A stretch of DNA of 64,000 bases from Fischerella thermalis PCC 7521 (GTDB lineage Bacteria > Cyanobacteriota > Cyanobacteriia > Cyanobacteriales > Nostocaceae): NCBI RefSeq assembly GCF_000317225.1, contig NZ_AJLL01000028.1:34341-98340 (forward strand). Direction: 5' to 3'. The notes below the pieces were generated by a model. The model was not told where the DNA came from. It made no database searches and was given only the letters and a program-made list of their open reading frames with translations. Numbering within the stretch: the stretch's first letter is position 1; each line of letters opens with the position of its first letter. Positions 17,491-27,007 of this stretch are shown here, piece by piece. The position numbers and the translations under genes were made by a program.

Positions 17491-18454
17491 TCGAGTATTA
17501 ATTACGGGTGGCGCAGGTTTAGTTGGCTCCCATATTGCCGATTTGCTAGTCAAAGAAGGAGTTGCGGAAATTATTGTTTTGGATAATTTCACACGTGGAC
17601 GACTGGAAAATCTGGCTTGGGCAAAAGAACATGGACCTCTAGTTATTGTCGAAGGCGATATTCGGGATCAAAAACTTTTAGAGGAAGTGATGCAAGGTGT
17701 AGATTATGTCTTTCACCAAGCAGCAATCAGGATTACTCAATGTGCAGAAGAACCGCGTTTGGCATTGGAAGTACTAGCTGATGGTACGTTTAATGTTCTG
17801 GAAGCCGCAGTCAACGCTAAAGTTCAAAAGGTGGTTGCAGCGTCTTCAGCTTCTATTTACGGGATGGCAGAGGATTTCCCCACTACAGAATCTCACCACC
17901 CCTACAATAACCGCACCCTCTATGGTGCAGCCAAAGTCTTTAACGAAGGTTTACTACGCAGTTTCTATGATATGTACGGTCTAGACTATGTAGCATTGCG
18001 CTACTTCAATGTCTACGGACCGCGCATGGATATTTACGGTGTCTACACCGAAGTGCTGATCCGGTGGATGGATCGGATCGCCGCAGGTCAACCACCACTA
18101 ATTTTTGGCGATGGTAAGCAGACTATGGACTTCGTGTATATCGAAGATATCGCCAAAGCCAATATCTTGGCAGCTAAAGCCGATGTTACAGACGAAGTGT
18201 TTAATGTTGCTAGTGGTGTAGAAAGTAGTTTGAATGACCTCGCCTATAGCTTGGCTAAGGTGATGGAATCCGATTTGCAGCCAGAATATGGCCCAGAACG
18301 CAAAGTTAACCCCGTACAGCGCCGACTTGCGGATGTAAGCAAAGCTAAGCAATTACTAGGCTTTGAAGCACAAGTGTCTCTAGAAGAGGGATTGCGTCGG
18401 TTGGTGAATTGGTGGCGCTCTGAAAAGCAAATGAAGGAAACAAGCAATGTCTGA
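17480..18454 (+). CDS. NAD-dependent nucleotide-sugar epimerase/dehydratase
   Basis: 324 residues from the ATG at 17480; the frame is open back to 17420, but the first Rossmann strand (RVLITGGAGLVGSH) begins right after this Met. It is an extended short-chain dehydrogenase: GGAGLVG binds NAD, Y148 and K152 in YGAAK are catalytic, and the specificity region is LRYFNVYGPRMD. The closest general type is the UDP-glucose or UDP-GlcNAc C4-epimerase group. It is not an obvious RmlB, lacking the expected dehydratase DExD active-site pattern. It is flanked by an acyltransferase and an aminotransferase, so it may prepare a keto or epimerised sugar for a second amino-sugar route. Confidence 0.87.
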   Translation: MQNSRVLITGGAGLVGSHIADLLVKEGVAEIIVLDNFTRGRLENLAWAKEHGPLVIVEGDIRDQKLLEEVMQGVDYVFHQAAIRITQCAEEPRLALEVLADGTFNVLEAAVNAKVQKVVAASSASIYGMAEDFPTTESHHPYNNRTLYGAAKVFNEGLLRSFYDMYGLDYVALRYFNVYGPRMDIYGVYTEVLIRWMDRIAAGQPPLIFGDGKQTMDFVYIEDIAKANILAAKADVTDEVFNVASGVESSLNDLAYSLAKVMESDLQPEYGPERKVNPVQRRLADVSKAKQLLGFEAQVSLEEGLRRLVNWWRSEKQMKETSNV

Positions 18455-19649
18455 AAAGATACAATCCATTCCAATCGCTAAACCCTGGATGGGTGAATCA
18501 GAGGCAGAGGCAGCTAGGCGCGCAATTATGTCTGGTTGGGTGACGCAAGGACCGGAAGTCTCCGCCTTTGAGCAAGATTTTGCAGCTTACGTAGGGGCTA
18601 AGTATGCTTGTGCTGTTTCTAATTGTACAACAGCCCTACACCTGGCACTGTTAGCTGTGGGAGTGCAGCCAGGAGATGAAGTGATTACCGTCAGCCACTC
18701 CTATATTGCCACCGCCAACAGCATTCGTTACTGTGGGGCAATCCCCGTGTTTGTGGATATTGAACCGCAGACATATAACATCAACCCAATGTTAATTGAA
18801 GATGTGATTAGCGAACGCACTCGTGCTATTCTCATCGTCCACCAAATGGGGATGCCTTGTGACCTGAAAGCCATTTTAGACATTGCCCGCAGTCACAATT
18901 TACCAGTCATTGAAGATGCTGCCTGTGCCATTGGTAGTGAAATTCTCTGGGACGGACAATGGGAGAAAATCGGTAAACCACACGGGGATATTGCCTGTTT
19001 TTCTTTCCATCCGCGCAAAGTCATTACCACGGGTGACGGTGGAATGCTTACCACCAACAACCCTGAGTGGGATAAGCAATTTCGTCTCTGGCGACAGCAT
19101 GGAATGAGTGTTCCTGACACCGTGCGTCACGGTGCAAAACAGGTAATATTTGAGTCTTACCCGATGTTGGGTTACAACTACCGCATGACCGATATCCAAG
19201 CAGCAGTAGGACGGGAACAACTCAAACGCCTGCCAGAAATAGTTGAGCGTCGGCGTTATTTGGCACAAAGGTATCAAGAAATGCTTGCAGATGTGCCTGG
19301 ATTGAAATTACCGACAGAACCAGCTTGGGCAAAAAGTAACTGGCAGAGTTACTGCGTCAGGTTGCCTCAGAAATCTGATCAACGGCAAGTAATGCAGACA
19401 ATGCTGGATGCAGGGATATCTACACGCCGGGGAATTATGTGCGCCCACCGCGAAGTGGCATATGAACAGGAAACTTGGTCGTGTGGCAGTGAAAAAGAAA
19501 CTTGTCACTGTAGAAAAGGAACTTGCGATCGCCTTTGTGAGAGTGAGCAAGCACAAGATCATACTGTCCTGTTACCCCTATTTCATCAGATGACTCAACA
19601 GCAACAGGACTATGTGGTGAAAGTTTTGAAGACGGCTTGTCAAGTTTAA
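18447..19649 (+). CDS. DegT/DnrJ/EryC1 PLP aminotransferase, second copy
   Basis: 400 residues. PLP lysine K191 in FSFHPRKVITTGDGG; the GDGG pattern is typical of the 4-aminotransferase branch (PerA/PglE/ArnB-like), unlike the GEGG of the gene at 15688. Other motifs: [15 protein letters not shown] and VIEDAACAIGSE. The C-terminal quarter contains an odd Cys/Lys/Glu-rich loop (residues about 350-372) that is not usual in the family but keeps the frame. It overlaps the epimerase by eight bases. It probably makes a 4-amino sugar from a 4-keto nucleotide sugar. Last gene of the biosynthetic block; 150 bases of spacer follow. Confidence 0.92.
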   Translation: MSEKIQSIPIAKPWMGESEAEAARRAIMSGWVTQGPEVSAFEQDFAAYVGAKYACAVSNCTTALHLALLAVGVQPGDEVITVSHSYIATANSIRYCGAIPVFVDIEPQTYNINPMLIEDVISERTRAILIVHQMGMPCDLKAILDIARSHNLPVIEDAACAIGSEILWDGQWEKIGKPHGDIACFSFHPRKVITTGDGGMLTTNNPEWDKQFRLWRQHGMSVPDTVRHGAKQVIFESYPMLGYNYRMTDIQAAVGREQLKRLPEIVERRRYLAQRYQEMLADVPGLKLPTEPAWAKSNWQSYCVRLPQKSDQRQVMQTMLDAGISTRRGIMCAHREVAYEQETWSCGSEKETCHCRKGTCDRLCESEQAQDHTVLLPLFHQMTQQQQDYVVKVLKTACQV

Positions 19650-19799
19650 AACAAAACAAATGCTTGTGTGTAAATTGTTTATAGTAAATTTGTTCTGGTA
19701 TCCTTCAAATAGCTTAAATTTAAAGACGAGTGTACAGAATTACTAATAACAAAAGTTTCTTTTATAACCAGTATTAATTAAGTTACTTACAACATACCT

Positions 19800-22700
19800 A
19801 TGGCTACCCTCTTTACCAATCAAGTCCCAAACATTTCAGATTTCACTGATAATACTTCCTACGAATTAGGCATGAAGTTCCGTAGCGCTACAGAGGGGCA
19901 GATAACTGCTGTTCGCTTCTGGAAAGCCCCTAGCGAGACGGGAACTCACACTGGCAGGATCTGGTCGGCAACGGGAACACTCCTTGCAAGTGTCACCTTT
20001 ACTAATGAGACTGCTTCTGGTTGGCAAGAGCAGGCTCTCAGCACACCAGTTAACATTCAAGCAAATACAACCTATGTTGTCTCTGTCAACATCAATGAGT
20101 ATTATGTCGCCACTTATGATCAATTGGGCAGTTCCATAACTAATGGCGATCTTAGCTCAGTAGCAGACGGCAATAATGGGGTATTTAATGGTACTCCAGG
20201 AGCTTTCCCAAATAATTCCTACCGGAATACTAATTATTTTCGTGACATTAACTTTGTGCCTGTTGCCCTGCCGACAATCACAAAGGTAAGCGGCGACAAT
20301 CAAACTGGTGCAACCGGAGCTACCTTGCCTAACCCCTTAGTTGTTCAGGTCAAAGACAGTGCTGGTAATCCTCAATCCGGGGTGACGGTGAACTTTGCCG
20401 TTACCAGTGGCGGGGGGTCAGTCTCACCTGCTAGTGCAGTAACTAATGCTAGCGGTCAGGCTAGCACCACCTTAACCCTGGGAGCTAGCCCTGGTGCGAT
20501 CAGTTCTGTAACTAATACTGTAAGTGCCACCGCAAACGGCATAGGTAGTGTTACCTTCTCAGCGACTGCGAATCCTCCAGGAGGTACACAAACAGTTTTG
20601 ACGACTCAAGTACCTAGCATTTCCAATATAACTGATGGCGTTCCCTATGAGTTAGGTATGAAATTCCGCAGTACCAAAGGGGGACAGATTACTGCCATTC
20701 GCTTTTGGAAAGCCTCTAGTGAGACAGGAACTCATATTGGCAAGATTTGGACAGCAACGGGAACGCTCCTGGAAAGCGTCACTTTTACTAACGAGACAGC
20801 TTCTGGTTGGCAGCAACAGTTACTAGAAACACCAGTTAACATTCAAGCAAATACGACTTATGTAGTCTCTGTTAACGTCAACGCCTATTATGTCGCCACC
20901 AATGATGAACTGGGCAACTCCATAGTCAATGGCGACCTCAGCTCAGTAGCTGACGGGAACAATGGGGTATACAATATTACTCCAAATTATTTCCCAACTA
21001 GCTCTTATCGCAATAGTAACTATTATCGGGATATCGGTTTTGTTGTTGGCAGTACCTTGATTAAAGTCAGTGGAGACAATCAGATTGGCAATACGGGATC
21101 GACTCTGCCCAACCCCTTAGTCGTGCGAGTTGTAAACGCTCAAAATAATCCTCAATCGGGAGTGACGGTCAACTTTGCCATTACTAATGGTGGAGGTTCA
21201 GTGTCGCCTACCAGTGTACAGACTAATGCTAGCGGTGAAGCGAGTACGAACTTGACGCTGGGACCAGTGCCGAGTGGACCTGGAGGGGTGATAGTAACCG
21301 CCACGGCAGCCGGCATTGGTAGTATCACCTTCTCGGCTACAGCAACTCCAGCAAACACCAATCCCATCTATTTGGAAAACTTAAATTCTGGCACAACTAA
21401 TTGGAAACTTGTCAACCGGGCCAATGGTGAGATTGCAGGCTATGCCTCAGCAACCAGTGTCAATAAGGGGGAATCACTGGACATTAAGGTTTCTCTTGCA
21501 CAACCTGGACAGTTTACCATCGACGTATACCGCTTGGGCTACTATGGTGGCACAGGAGGAAGATTAATGGCCAGCAGTGGTTCGCTCAATGGTACGACGC
21601 AACCCGCTTGTACCCTAGACCCCAATACTCGCCTAGTCGAGTGTAACTGGACAACTTCTTACGTCGTGCAGGTAGGCAATAACTGGACTAGCGGTCTTTA
21701 TGTCGCCAAGCTCACCGACCAAGCAACCGGCAAAGTGGCACATGTGTGGTTTGTCGTTCGTGATGATAGCAGTACCGCCGATGTTCTATTTCAGAGCAGC
21801 GTTTCCACTATTCTGGCCTATAGTGCAACGGGGGGTTATAGCTTGTACGGCTTTAACAGCATTGGTGGTCAGCGGGCTTTCAAGGTTTCCTACGACCGAC
21901 CTGTCTACCAAGCAACCTATGAACAGTCATTTGAGCCTGACACACTCCTGCGATGGGAATACAATATGGTGCGCTGGCTGGAATCTCAAGGTTACGATGT
22001 TACCTACACTGACAACATGCAGGTTCACACCGACGGACAAAGATTGCTCAATCACAAAGTATTCCTGTCTGTGGGCCATGATGAGTATTGGTCTAAAGAA
22101 ATGCGCGATTATGTCGAAGCTGCGCGCAATGCCGGAATTAATATAGGATTTTTCTCTGCTAATACTTGCTATTGGCGAGTCAGGTTTGAAAATTCCACTC
22201 CTGCTGCTGGACAAGTGCAGTCCAACCGAGTGATGGCGTGCTACAAACAAGATTGGGCATTAGATCCAGTTGCTCAGCAGCAGGGGCCATCAGCTGCCAC
22301 TAATAAATTCCGTAGCGTCCAGAACCAACGGCCAGAAAACGCTTTATTAGGAGTCATGTACGGTAGCGACCTCGATGCCTACTACAGTGGTTATAATTTT
22401 GTCGTCACCAACAGCAGCGATCCTTACTATGCAAACACGGGACTTCAGAATGGGGATCAGTTGGCTCTGTTAGTAGGCTACGAATGGGATTTTATCGTTA
22501 ATAATGGGTCTAGTCCTGCCAATCTTGTCGTTTTGGCTGAGTCACCAGTCCAGCCCTCTGGCACATTGCCAACCTTCGACGAACCACCTGGAGAACAATC
22601 CCTCCCTGCCAACCAGGATTTCACCAAATCCCACTCCACCCGCTACACGGCCAGTAGTGGCGCTAAAGTTTTTGCCTCTGGCACAATTCAGTGGGCATGG

Positions 22701-22826
22701 GGTCTAGACAGTGATGGTGTCAACCCAGCTCGGGAAGACGATCGCGTCAAGCAAATAACTGTCAACATCTTAGCAGATATGGGAGCCAGACCCCTAACGC
22801 CAAATGCCAACTTGATTGTTCCTTAA
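19800..22826 (+). CDS. Giant multidomain protein: (DUF4082 + Big_1) x2 + dimethylformamidase-like domain
   Basis: 1008 residues with a clear architecture. A beta-sandwich unit of DUF4082 type (about 1-155, motif ELGMKFRS...ITAVRFWK) is followed by a bacterial Ig-like group 1 domain (about 157-258, SGDNQTGATGATLPNPLVV). The same pair repeats (about 265-410 and 415-520). The rest (about 522-1008) resembles the large-subunit C-terminal domain of N,N-dimethylformamidase, with YRLGYYGGTGGR and the motif VGHDEYWSKEM. The substrate is not known; the repeats suggest carbohydrate or surface binding. There is no N-terminal signal peptide although the domains are of the extracellular type. Stands in the middle of the polysaccharide locus and looks GC-richer than many neighbours. 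Confidence 0.85.
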   Translation: MATLFTNQVPNISDFTDNTSYELGMKFRSATEGQITAVRFWKAPSETGTHTGRIWSATGTLLASVTFTNETASGWQEQALSTPVNIQANTTYVVSVNINEYYVATYDQLGSSITNGDLSSVADGNNGVFNGTPGAFPNNSYRNTNYFRDINFVPVALPTITKVSGDNQTGATGATLPNPLVVQVKDSAGNPQSGVTVNFAVTSGGGSVSPASAVTNASGQASTTLTLGASPGAISSVTNTVSATANGIGSVTFSATANPPGGTQTVLTTQVPSISNITDGVPYELGMKFRSTKGGQITAIRFWKASSETGTHIGKIWTATGTLLESVTFTNETASGWQQQLLETPVNIQANTTYVVSVNVNAYYVATNDELGNSIVNGDLSSVADGNNGVYNITPNYFPTSSYRNSNYYRDIGFVVGSTLIKVSGDNQIGNTGSTLPNPLVVRVVNAQNNPQSGVTVNFAITNGGGSVSPTSVQTNASGEASTNLTLGPVPSGPGGVIVTATAAGIGSITFSATATPANTNPIYLENLNSGTTNWKLVNRANGEIAGYASATSVNKGESLDIKVSLAQPGQFTIDVYRLGYYGGTGGRLMASSGSLNGTTQPACTLDPNTRLVECNWTTSYVVQVGNNWTSGLYVAKLTDQATGKVAHVWFVVRDDSSTADVLFQSSVSTILAYSATGGYSLYGFNSIGGQRAFKVSYDRPVYQATYEQSFEPDTLLRWEYNMVRWLESQGYDVTYTDNMQVHTDGQRLLNHKVFLSVGHDEYWSKEMRDYVEAARNAGINIGFFSANTCYWRVRFENSTPAAGQVQSNRVMACYKQDWALDPVAQQQGPSAATNKFRSVQNQRPENALLGVMYGSDLDAYYSGYNFVVTNSSDPYYANTGLQNGDQLALLVGYEWDFIVNNGSSPANLVVLAESPVQPSGTLPTFDEPPGEQSLPANQDFTKSHSTRYTASSGAKVFASGTIQWAWGLDSDGVNPAREDDRVKQITVNILADMGARPLTPNANLIVP

Positions 22827-22847
22827 ACTATCCCACAAAAATCATCA

Positions 22848-23834
22848 ATGTCACCTTTGAAACGTCGACAATTTACCCAACTGGCAGCTGCCAGCTTGAC
22901 TTCCACTATTGTGGCCGATCTCTCTAGTAAGGTGCTTGCTCAAAAGAGTGAGCCGAGTCAGGAGGTTATTTATGGAGTCAACCTCCTGAGTGCATCCAAA
23001 GAGCAAAATCGGGAAAACCAAACTCCATCAGTGGAAGTGAGCGTTGCTGATCTGGCGACGGCAAAGGTTCTCTCTAAAGCTAGTGTGCCAGTGCTGTCTG
23101 TTGACAATCTATCATCGAGACCGAAAACGCCTCGGGCGTTCTTTCTTCCTGATTATGACCGGATTACGAAATTGATAGTACTCGCAGATGGAACTATTGT
23201 AATTTCTACGGTTTCTAGCACGAGAAATGGTTATTTCAACTATCTCATTTCTATTGGCGGCATCACTTCTACTGTTGAAAGCATTACTAGCGCTAAATTC
23301 ACAGCCCAAACAGTTCTAGACTTCGAGAAATTCAATCAGACAGTCGACAGTTTACTCAGCCTTCCCAAGAATCAAGTTCTATCCCTGATAGGAACTGAGG
23401 GTATTACGCCTTTTGCTTTTAGAACACTTGATCTCACCACAGGTAAAATTCTTTCTGGCGATGATCTGGCCCTACCCCAACTGCCGCCTACCCATCGATT
23501 CGCTAACCTATGCCAAGATCCGAAGGGAAATATTTTCGCAACCGAGATTGGTTCAGAAGGTGTCCCTGTTTTAGTCTCAATGAACTTGCAGGATAAAGCA
23601 ATAGCTACTGGCAAGGTTAAAATTCAGAGACTGACTCCACTGAACTTTGAGGGACGTCCCCTTGTTAACGATGTGAAAGACTTAGCCTTCTCTTCCTCCG
23701 GTCAATTGTATGCGCTTGCTGCTGACAATCGTGTCAAAAACAATGCCCTGTTTACGGTAGACGTGAAAACTGGCAAGATGGGGCTAGTAAGTGAGTTGGC
23801 AGTCGAGAAGTTTGCTTTCTCTCCAAAAGCCTAA
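22848..23834 (+). CDS. Tat-exported beta-propeller-like protein of unknown function
   Basis: 328 residues. The N-terminus has a twin-arginine signal (KRRQFTQLAAASLTSTIVA, with cleavage expected after VLA at about 31), so it is probably folded in the cytoplasm and exported. The mature part is beta-rich, with recurring strand patterns (LIVLADGTIVIS, FRTLDLTTGKIL, LFTVDVKTGKMGLVSEL) that suggest blades of a propeller. There are no catalytic motifs that I recognise. It starts 21 bases after the 1008-residue gene and ends in a strong terminator, so the two form a likely bicistronic unit and may work together outside the cell. Confidence 0.75.
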   Translation: MSPLKRRQFTQLAAASLTSTIVADLSSKVLAQKSEPSQEVIYGVNLLSASKEQNRENQTPSVEVSVADLATAKVLSKASVPVLSVDNLSSRPKTPRAFFLPDYDRITKLIVLADGTIVISTVSSTRNGYFNYLISIGGITSTVESITSAKFTAQTVLDFEKFNQTVDSLLSLPKNQVLSLIGTEGITPFAFRTLDLTTGKILSGDDLALPQLPPTHRFANLCQDPKGNIFATEIGSEGVPVLVSMNLQDKAIATGKVKIQRLTPLNFEGRPLVNDVKDLAFSSSGQLYALAADNRVKNNALFTVDVKTGKMGLVSELAVEKFAFSPKA

Positions 23835-23858
23835 ATTCCACAATTTTGAGATTTATTG

Positions 23859-23895
23859 AAGGCGATCGCCCTCCCAAAAGAGCGATCGCCTTTTG
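23859..23895 (+). terminator. Terminator built from two HIP1 palindromes
   Basis: AAGGCGATCGC (23859-23869) pairs perfectly with GCGATCGCCTT (23882-23892), with a 12-base loop, and TTTT begins at 23891. The stem uses two copies of the GCGATCGC HIP1 site. It lies 25 bases after the Tat-protein gene, so it may close a transcript in the middle of the polysaccharide locus. Confidence 0.75.
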
Positions 23896-23919
23896 ATACT
23901 GAAGAAATAAAAAAACTGT

Positions 23920-25578
23920 ATGGAGAAATTAGCTAACAATACACTCAGCCTTTGGCGAGAGGAAAACAGCCTACTCATTCCACAAAATTTCGAGGTTTTT
24001 CGCAACCTGGTTGCTGAAGCAAGAGACTTCGCAGATCGTGGTAATTATAACGCGGCGGCTGTATATGCAGAAATTGCAGCTTTTCATGCACAGTTTAAAC
24101 ATTGTGGTCTTTTTAACAGCCCGGAACTGGAAAATATCCTCCTAACAATAGGACGCCAGATCACACAAACAACCCTCGCTCCCACTCCAGAACCTTCTTT
24201 ATCCAAAAGACCAAAAAATATCCTGCATGTTTCTACCAATATTTCTTCGCCTTTCGGTGGTATTCCTAGATTTATTCGACGCTGGATACAACAAGATACA
24301 CAGCGATCGCATTCCTTGGCCTTGACAAAGCAAGCACCGAATGAAGTGCCTCAAATCTTAACAGAGTTGGTAAGCAATAGTCACGGCAAAATATTCTTGC
24401 TGAACGAAACCATTGGTGGTTTTGTCTCTCGAGCCAAACGATTACGGAAAATTGCCGCGACAGCGGACATCGTGGTGCTACATATATGGGAACACGATGT
24501 CATTCCAATAATTGCCTTTGCCAATAAAGAACTATCTCCACCGATTATTTATGTAAATCACGGCGATCACTGCTTTTGGTTGGGAGCAGCCGTTAGTGAT
24601 GTTGTTGCAAATCTCCGTGAGTCTGGTATGCGCCTTTCACAAAAGCGCCGGGGTATTGAAGCAGAGCGTAACATGCTTCTGCCTACCATTTTAGAACCTT
24701 CTCACAGACAGCTTTCTCGCACACAGGCAAAGCAACAGCTCGGCATTGATGAAAACAGCACTCTACTACTCTCTATTGCTAGGGCGCCTAAATACAGAAA
24801 GACTGACGGCATAAGTTTTGCTGATGCACACGTTCCACTATTAAAAAAACATGACCGCGCTATCCTAGTTGTTATTGGCCCAGGTGGTAGTGAAGATTGG
24901 TCAACTGCCATACAGCAAACTCAAGGAAGAATCATAGCCCTTGGACACACTGAAGATACTGCTGTATACTACCAGGCAGCTGATATTTATGTTGATTCCT
25001 ATCCTTTTGTTTCGATTACATCACTACTGGAAGCAGGAAGCTATGGTGTACCGTTGGTGAGTCGCTACCCATACTCCTCCGATGCCTGTGAGATACTTGG
25101 TGCTGATATGCCTGGTTTGACTGGCAATTTGATTCGCGTACACGATCTCGAGGAGTACACAACTGTTCTATCGCGCTTAGTCGCAGATGAAGAATTACGA
25201 CTCTCCTTAGGAGAAGCAACGAGGAGGCGTATTGTTGAGGTACACATGGGAAGTAATTGGCAGCATAACTTGGAAGAGGTGTACACCCGTGCTGCTAGTC
25301 TACCTCGGGTAAAAGTTACTTCATCTGCTATGGATCAAATGTTTATAACCGAGCCAGATGTCTTCTGGATTCGTGACCATAGTTGGAATTGTGAACTTGA
25401 CGATATGATCCAGCCTCGATTACCAATTATGCCTTTTGAACAGAGATTGTACCATTGGATGCGGTTGGCTAAAAAGCATGGTTGGCAAAACCAAATAAGT
25501 CTTTTACTACCTGAGTGGTTTCGCTTGCGCTACTACTTACCTTTACGTTCTGTATTGAAAATGGGCAATAGGCAATAG
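23920..25578 (+). CDS. Glycosyltransferase family 4 with N- and C-terminal extensions
   Basis: 552 residues. The N-terminal 100 residues are helical and TPR-like (VAEARDFADRGNYNAAAVYA) and precede the GT-B core. The acceptor half starts at NILHVSTNISSPFGGIPRF (about 103); the donor half contains LLSIARAPKYRKTDGI and the nucleotide site SITSLLEAGSYGVPLVSRYP. An unusual basic and aromatic C-terminal tail (about 475-552) contains WIRDHSWNCELDDMIQPRLP. The extra ends suggest a protein-protein contact within the assembly complex. ATG 23920 directly follows the HIP1 terminator, so a new promoter may lie in the short spacer. Confidence 0.82.
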   Translation: MEKLANNTLSLWREENSLLIPQNFEVFRNLVAEARDFADRGNYNAAAVYAEIAAFHAQFKHCGLFNSPELENILLTIGRQITQTTLAPTPEPSLSKRPKNILHVSTNISSPFGGIPRFIRRWIQQDTQRSHSLALTKQAPNEVPQILTELVSNSHGKIFLLNETIGGFVSRAKRLRKIAATADIVVLHIWEHDVIPIIAFANKELSPPIIYVNHGDHCFWLGAAVSDVVANLRESGMRLSQKRRGIEAERNMLLPTILEPSHRQLSRTQAKQQLGIDENSTLLLSIARAPKYRKTDGISFADAHVPLLKKHDRAILVVIGPGGSEDWSTAIQQTQGRIIALGHTEDTAVYYQAADIYVDSYPFVSITSLLEAGSYGVPLVSRYPYSSDACEILGADMPGLTGNLIRVHDLEEYTTVLSRLVADEELRLSLGEATRRRIVEVHMGSNWQHNLEEVYTRAASLPRVKVTSSAMDQMFITEPDVFWIRDHSWNCELDDMIQPRLPIMPFEQRLYHWMRLAKKHGWQNQISLLLPEWFRLRYYLPLRSVLKMGNRQ

Positions 25579-25604
25579 GGAACAGATAAAAATATTTTTC
25601 CAAG

Positions 25605-26831
25605 ATGAATATTTTACATATCAATCAATCTGATGGTCTCGGTAATGGAGCAGGAATCGCAGGTTACCGACTACATCAAGGTTTGCTAGCTCAAGGTGTA
25701 GACTCGCGCATATTGGTGGGAACGCTCACAACCAGCAGTGACTGCGTAGCAACTGCTCCTCGCAGTAAGCACCGTGTTGAAAATTTGTGTTATCGCTTCG
25801 CTTGCCATTTTGGACTTAATGATATTAACTGGCTCGGCAGTTTTGATATTCCCAAGCATAACTTCTATAAACAAGCAGATATTCTTAACTTTCACAACTT
25901 GCATACTGGTTATTTTAACTACTTAGCAATTCCCTATTTAACGGAAAATAAGCCTGCTGTTTTTACGCTCCATGATATGTGGAGCTTTACTGGGCATTGC
26001 TCTTATAGTTATGATTGCGATCGCTGGAAGTTTGGTTGTGGCAAATGTCCTTATCCAGATACCTATCCAGCCATTGCTAGAGATAATACTTACCTAGAGT
26101 GGAAACTAAAAAACTGGGTTTACAGCCGCTCTCACCTCACCATAGTGACTCCCAGTACTTGGCTGGCTGACCAAGTGAAGCAGAGTATGCTGCAAGACAA
26201 GTCAATTCATCACATTCCTTATGGTATTGATACGGAAGCTTATCAGCCTCTTGACACTGAAAAATGCCGTTCCATCCTTGGCATTCCAGCAGATAAAAAA
26301 GTTTTAATGTTTGCAGCTTTAGATATAAAATATACCCGCAAGGGTGGTGACTTACTAGTCAAAGCTCTGCAAGCCTTACCAGATTCACTGAAAGCGGAGA
26401 CTATGCTTCTGACTATCGGTTATGGTAGTGAATCTCTTGCGGAAGTAGTGGGGATACCTAACCTGAATCTTGGGTACGTAAGCAGCGATCGTCTCAAGTC
26501 CATTGCCTATTCTGCTGCTGATCTGTTTATTTTTCCGACTCGTGCTGATAATCTACCGTTAGTACTGCAAGAGAGCATGGCTTGTGGGACTGCGATGGTT
26601 TCTTTCAAAATTGGTGGTGTCCCAGATTTAGTACGTCCAGGTATCACTGGCTATTTAGCCTCACCAGAGGATGCTCAAGATTTGTGTTATGGCATTGTGC
26701 AGCTTTTAGAAGATAACCAACAGCGCCAGCAGATGGGGCAAAACTGTCGACAAATAGCTCTGACTGAATACAGGTTAGAACTTCAGGCAAAACGATACAT
26801 TGAAATTTACCATCAGTTATCAAGAAACTAA
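25605..26831 (+). CDS. Glycosyltransferase family 4
   Basis: 408 residues, GT-B fold. N-terminus MNILHINQSDGLGNGAGIAG with the glycine-rich acceptor loop; FTLHDMWSFTGHCSYSYDC contains a cysteine-rich stretch (C in HCSYSYDCDRWKFGCGKC) found in the WcaC/WcaL-like branch and possibly structural. Donor-site motif DNLPLVLQESMACGTAMVSF, followed by GGVPDLV. Length and motifs are complete. It starts 26 bases after the previous glycosyltransferase and is followed by a 176-base spacer with a transposon-like inverted repeat, a possible break in the operon. Sugar specificity cannot be read. Confidence 0.9.
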   Translation: MNILHINQSDGLGNGAGIAGYRLHQGLLAQGVDSRILVGTLTTSSDCVATAPRSKHRVENLCYRFACHFGLNDINWLGSFDIPKHNFYKQADILNFHNLHTGYFNYLAIPYLTENKPAVFTLHDMWSFTGHCSYSYDCDRWKFGCGKCPYPDTYPAIARDNTYLEWKLKNWVYSRSHLTIVTPSTWLADQVKQSMLQDKSIHHIPYGIDTEAYQPLDTEKCRSILGIPADKKVLMFAALDIKYTRKGGDLLVKALQALPDSLKAETMLLTIGYGSESLAEVVGIPNLNLGYVSSDRLKSIAYSAADLFIFPTRADNLPLVLQESMACGTAMVSFKIGGVPDLVRPGITGYLASPEDAQDLCYGIVQLLEDNQQRQQMGQNCRQIALTEYRLELQAKRYIEIYHQLSRN

Positions 26832-26837
26832 ATATGC

Positions 26838-26958
26838 TTAATTATGCTTTCAGCATTGCAATAAATAGTATCGACTTTCATAGACATCTGGTGAAAAAGA
26901 ATGTAGAGACACGCTGTTTGAAGCGTCTCTACAAGGATTTTGGGTAACGCATAATTAA
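26838..26958. repeat. MITE-like element between glycosyltransferase genes
   Basis: A 121-base segment is bounded by perfect 10-base terminal inverted repeats TTAATTATGC (26838-26847) and GCATAATTAA (26949-26958). Inside lies a second hairpin, GTAGAGAC (26903-26910) with GTCTCTAC (26925-26932), a motif common in dispersed Nostoc repeats. It has no coding capacity. The termini could be chance in such AT-rich DNA, so confidence is moderate; it could equally be a terminator region. Confidence 0.45.
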
Positions 26959-27007
26959 ATTCGGTCGATGTCTAATAGTTACAAAAAACAATAGAAATAT
27001 TTTTTAA

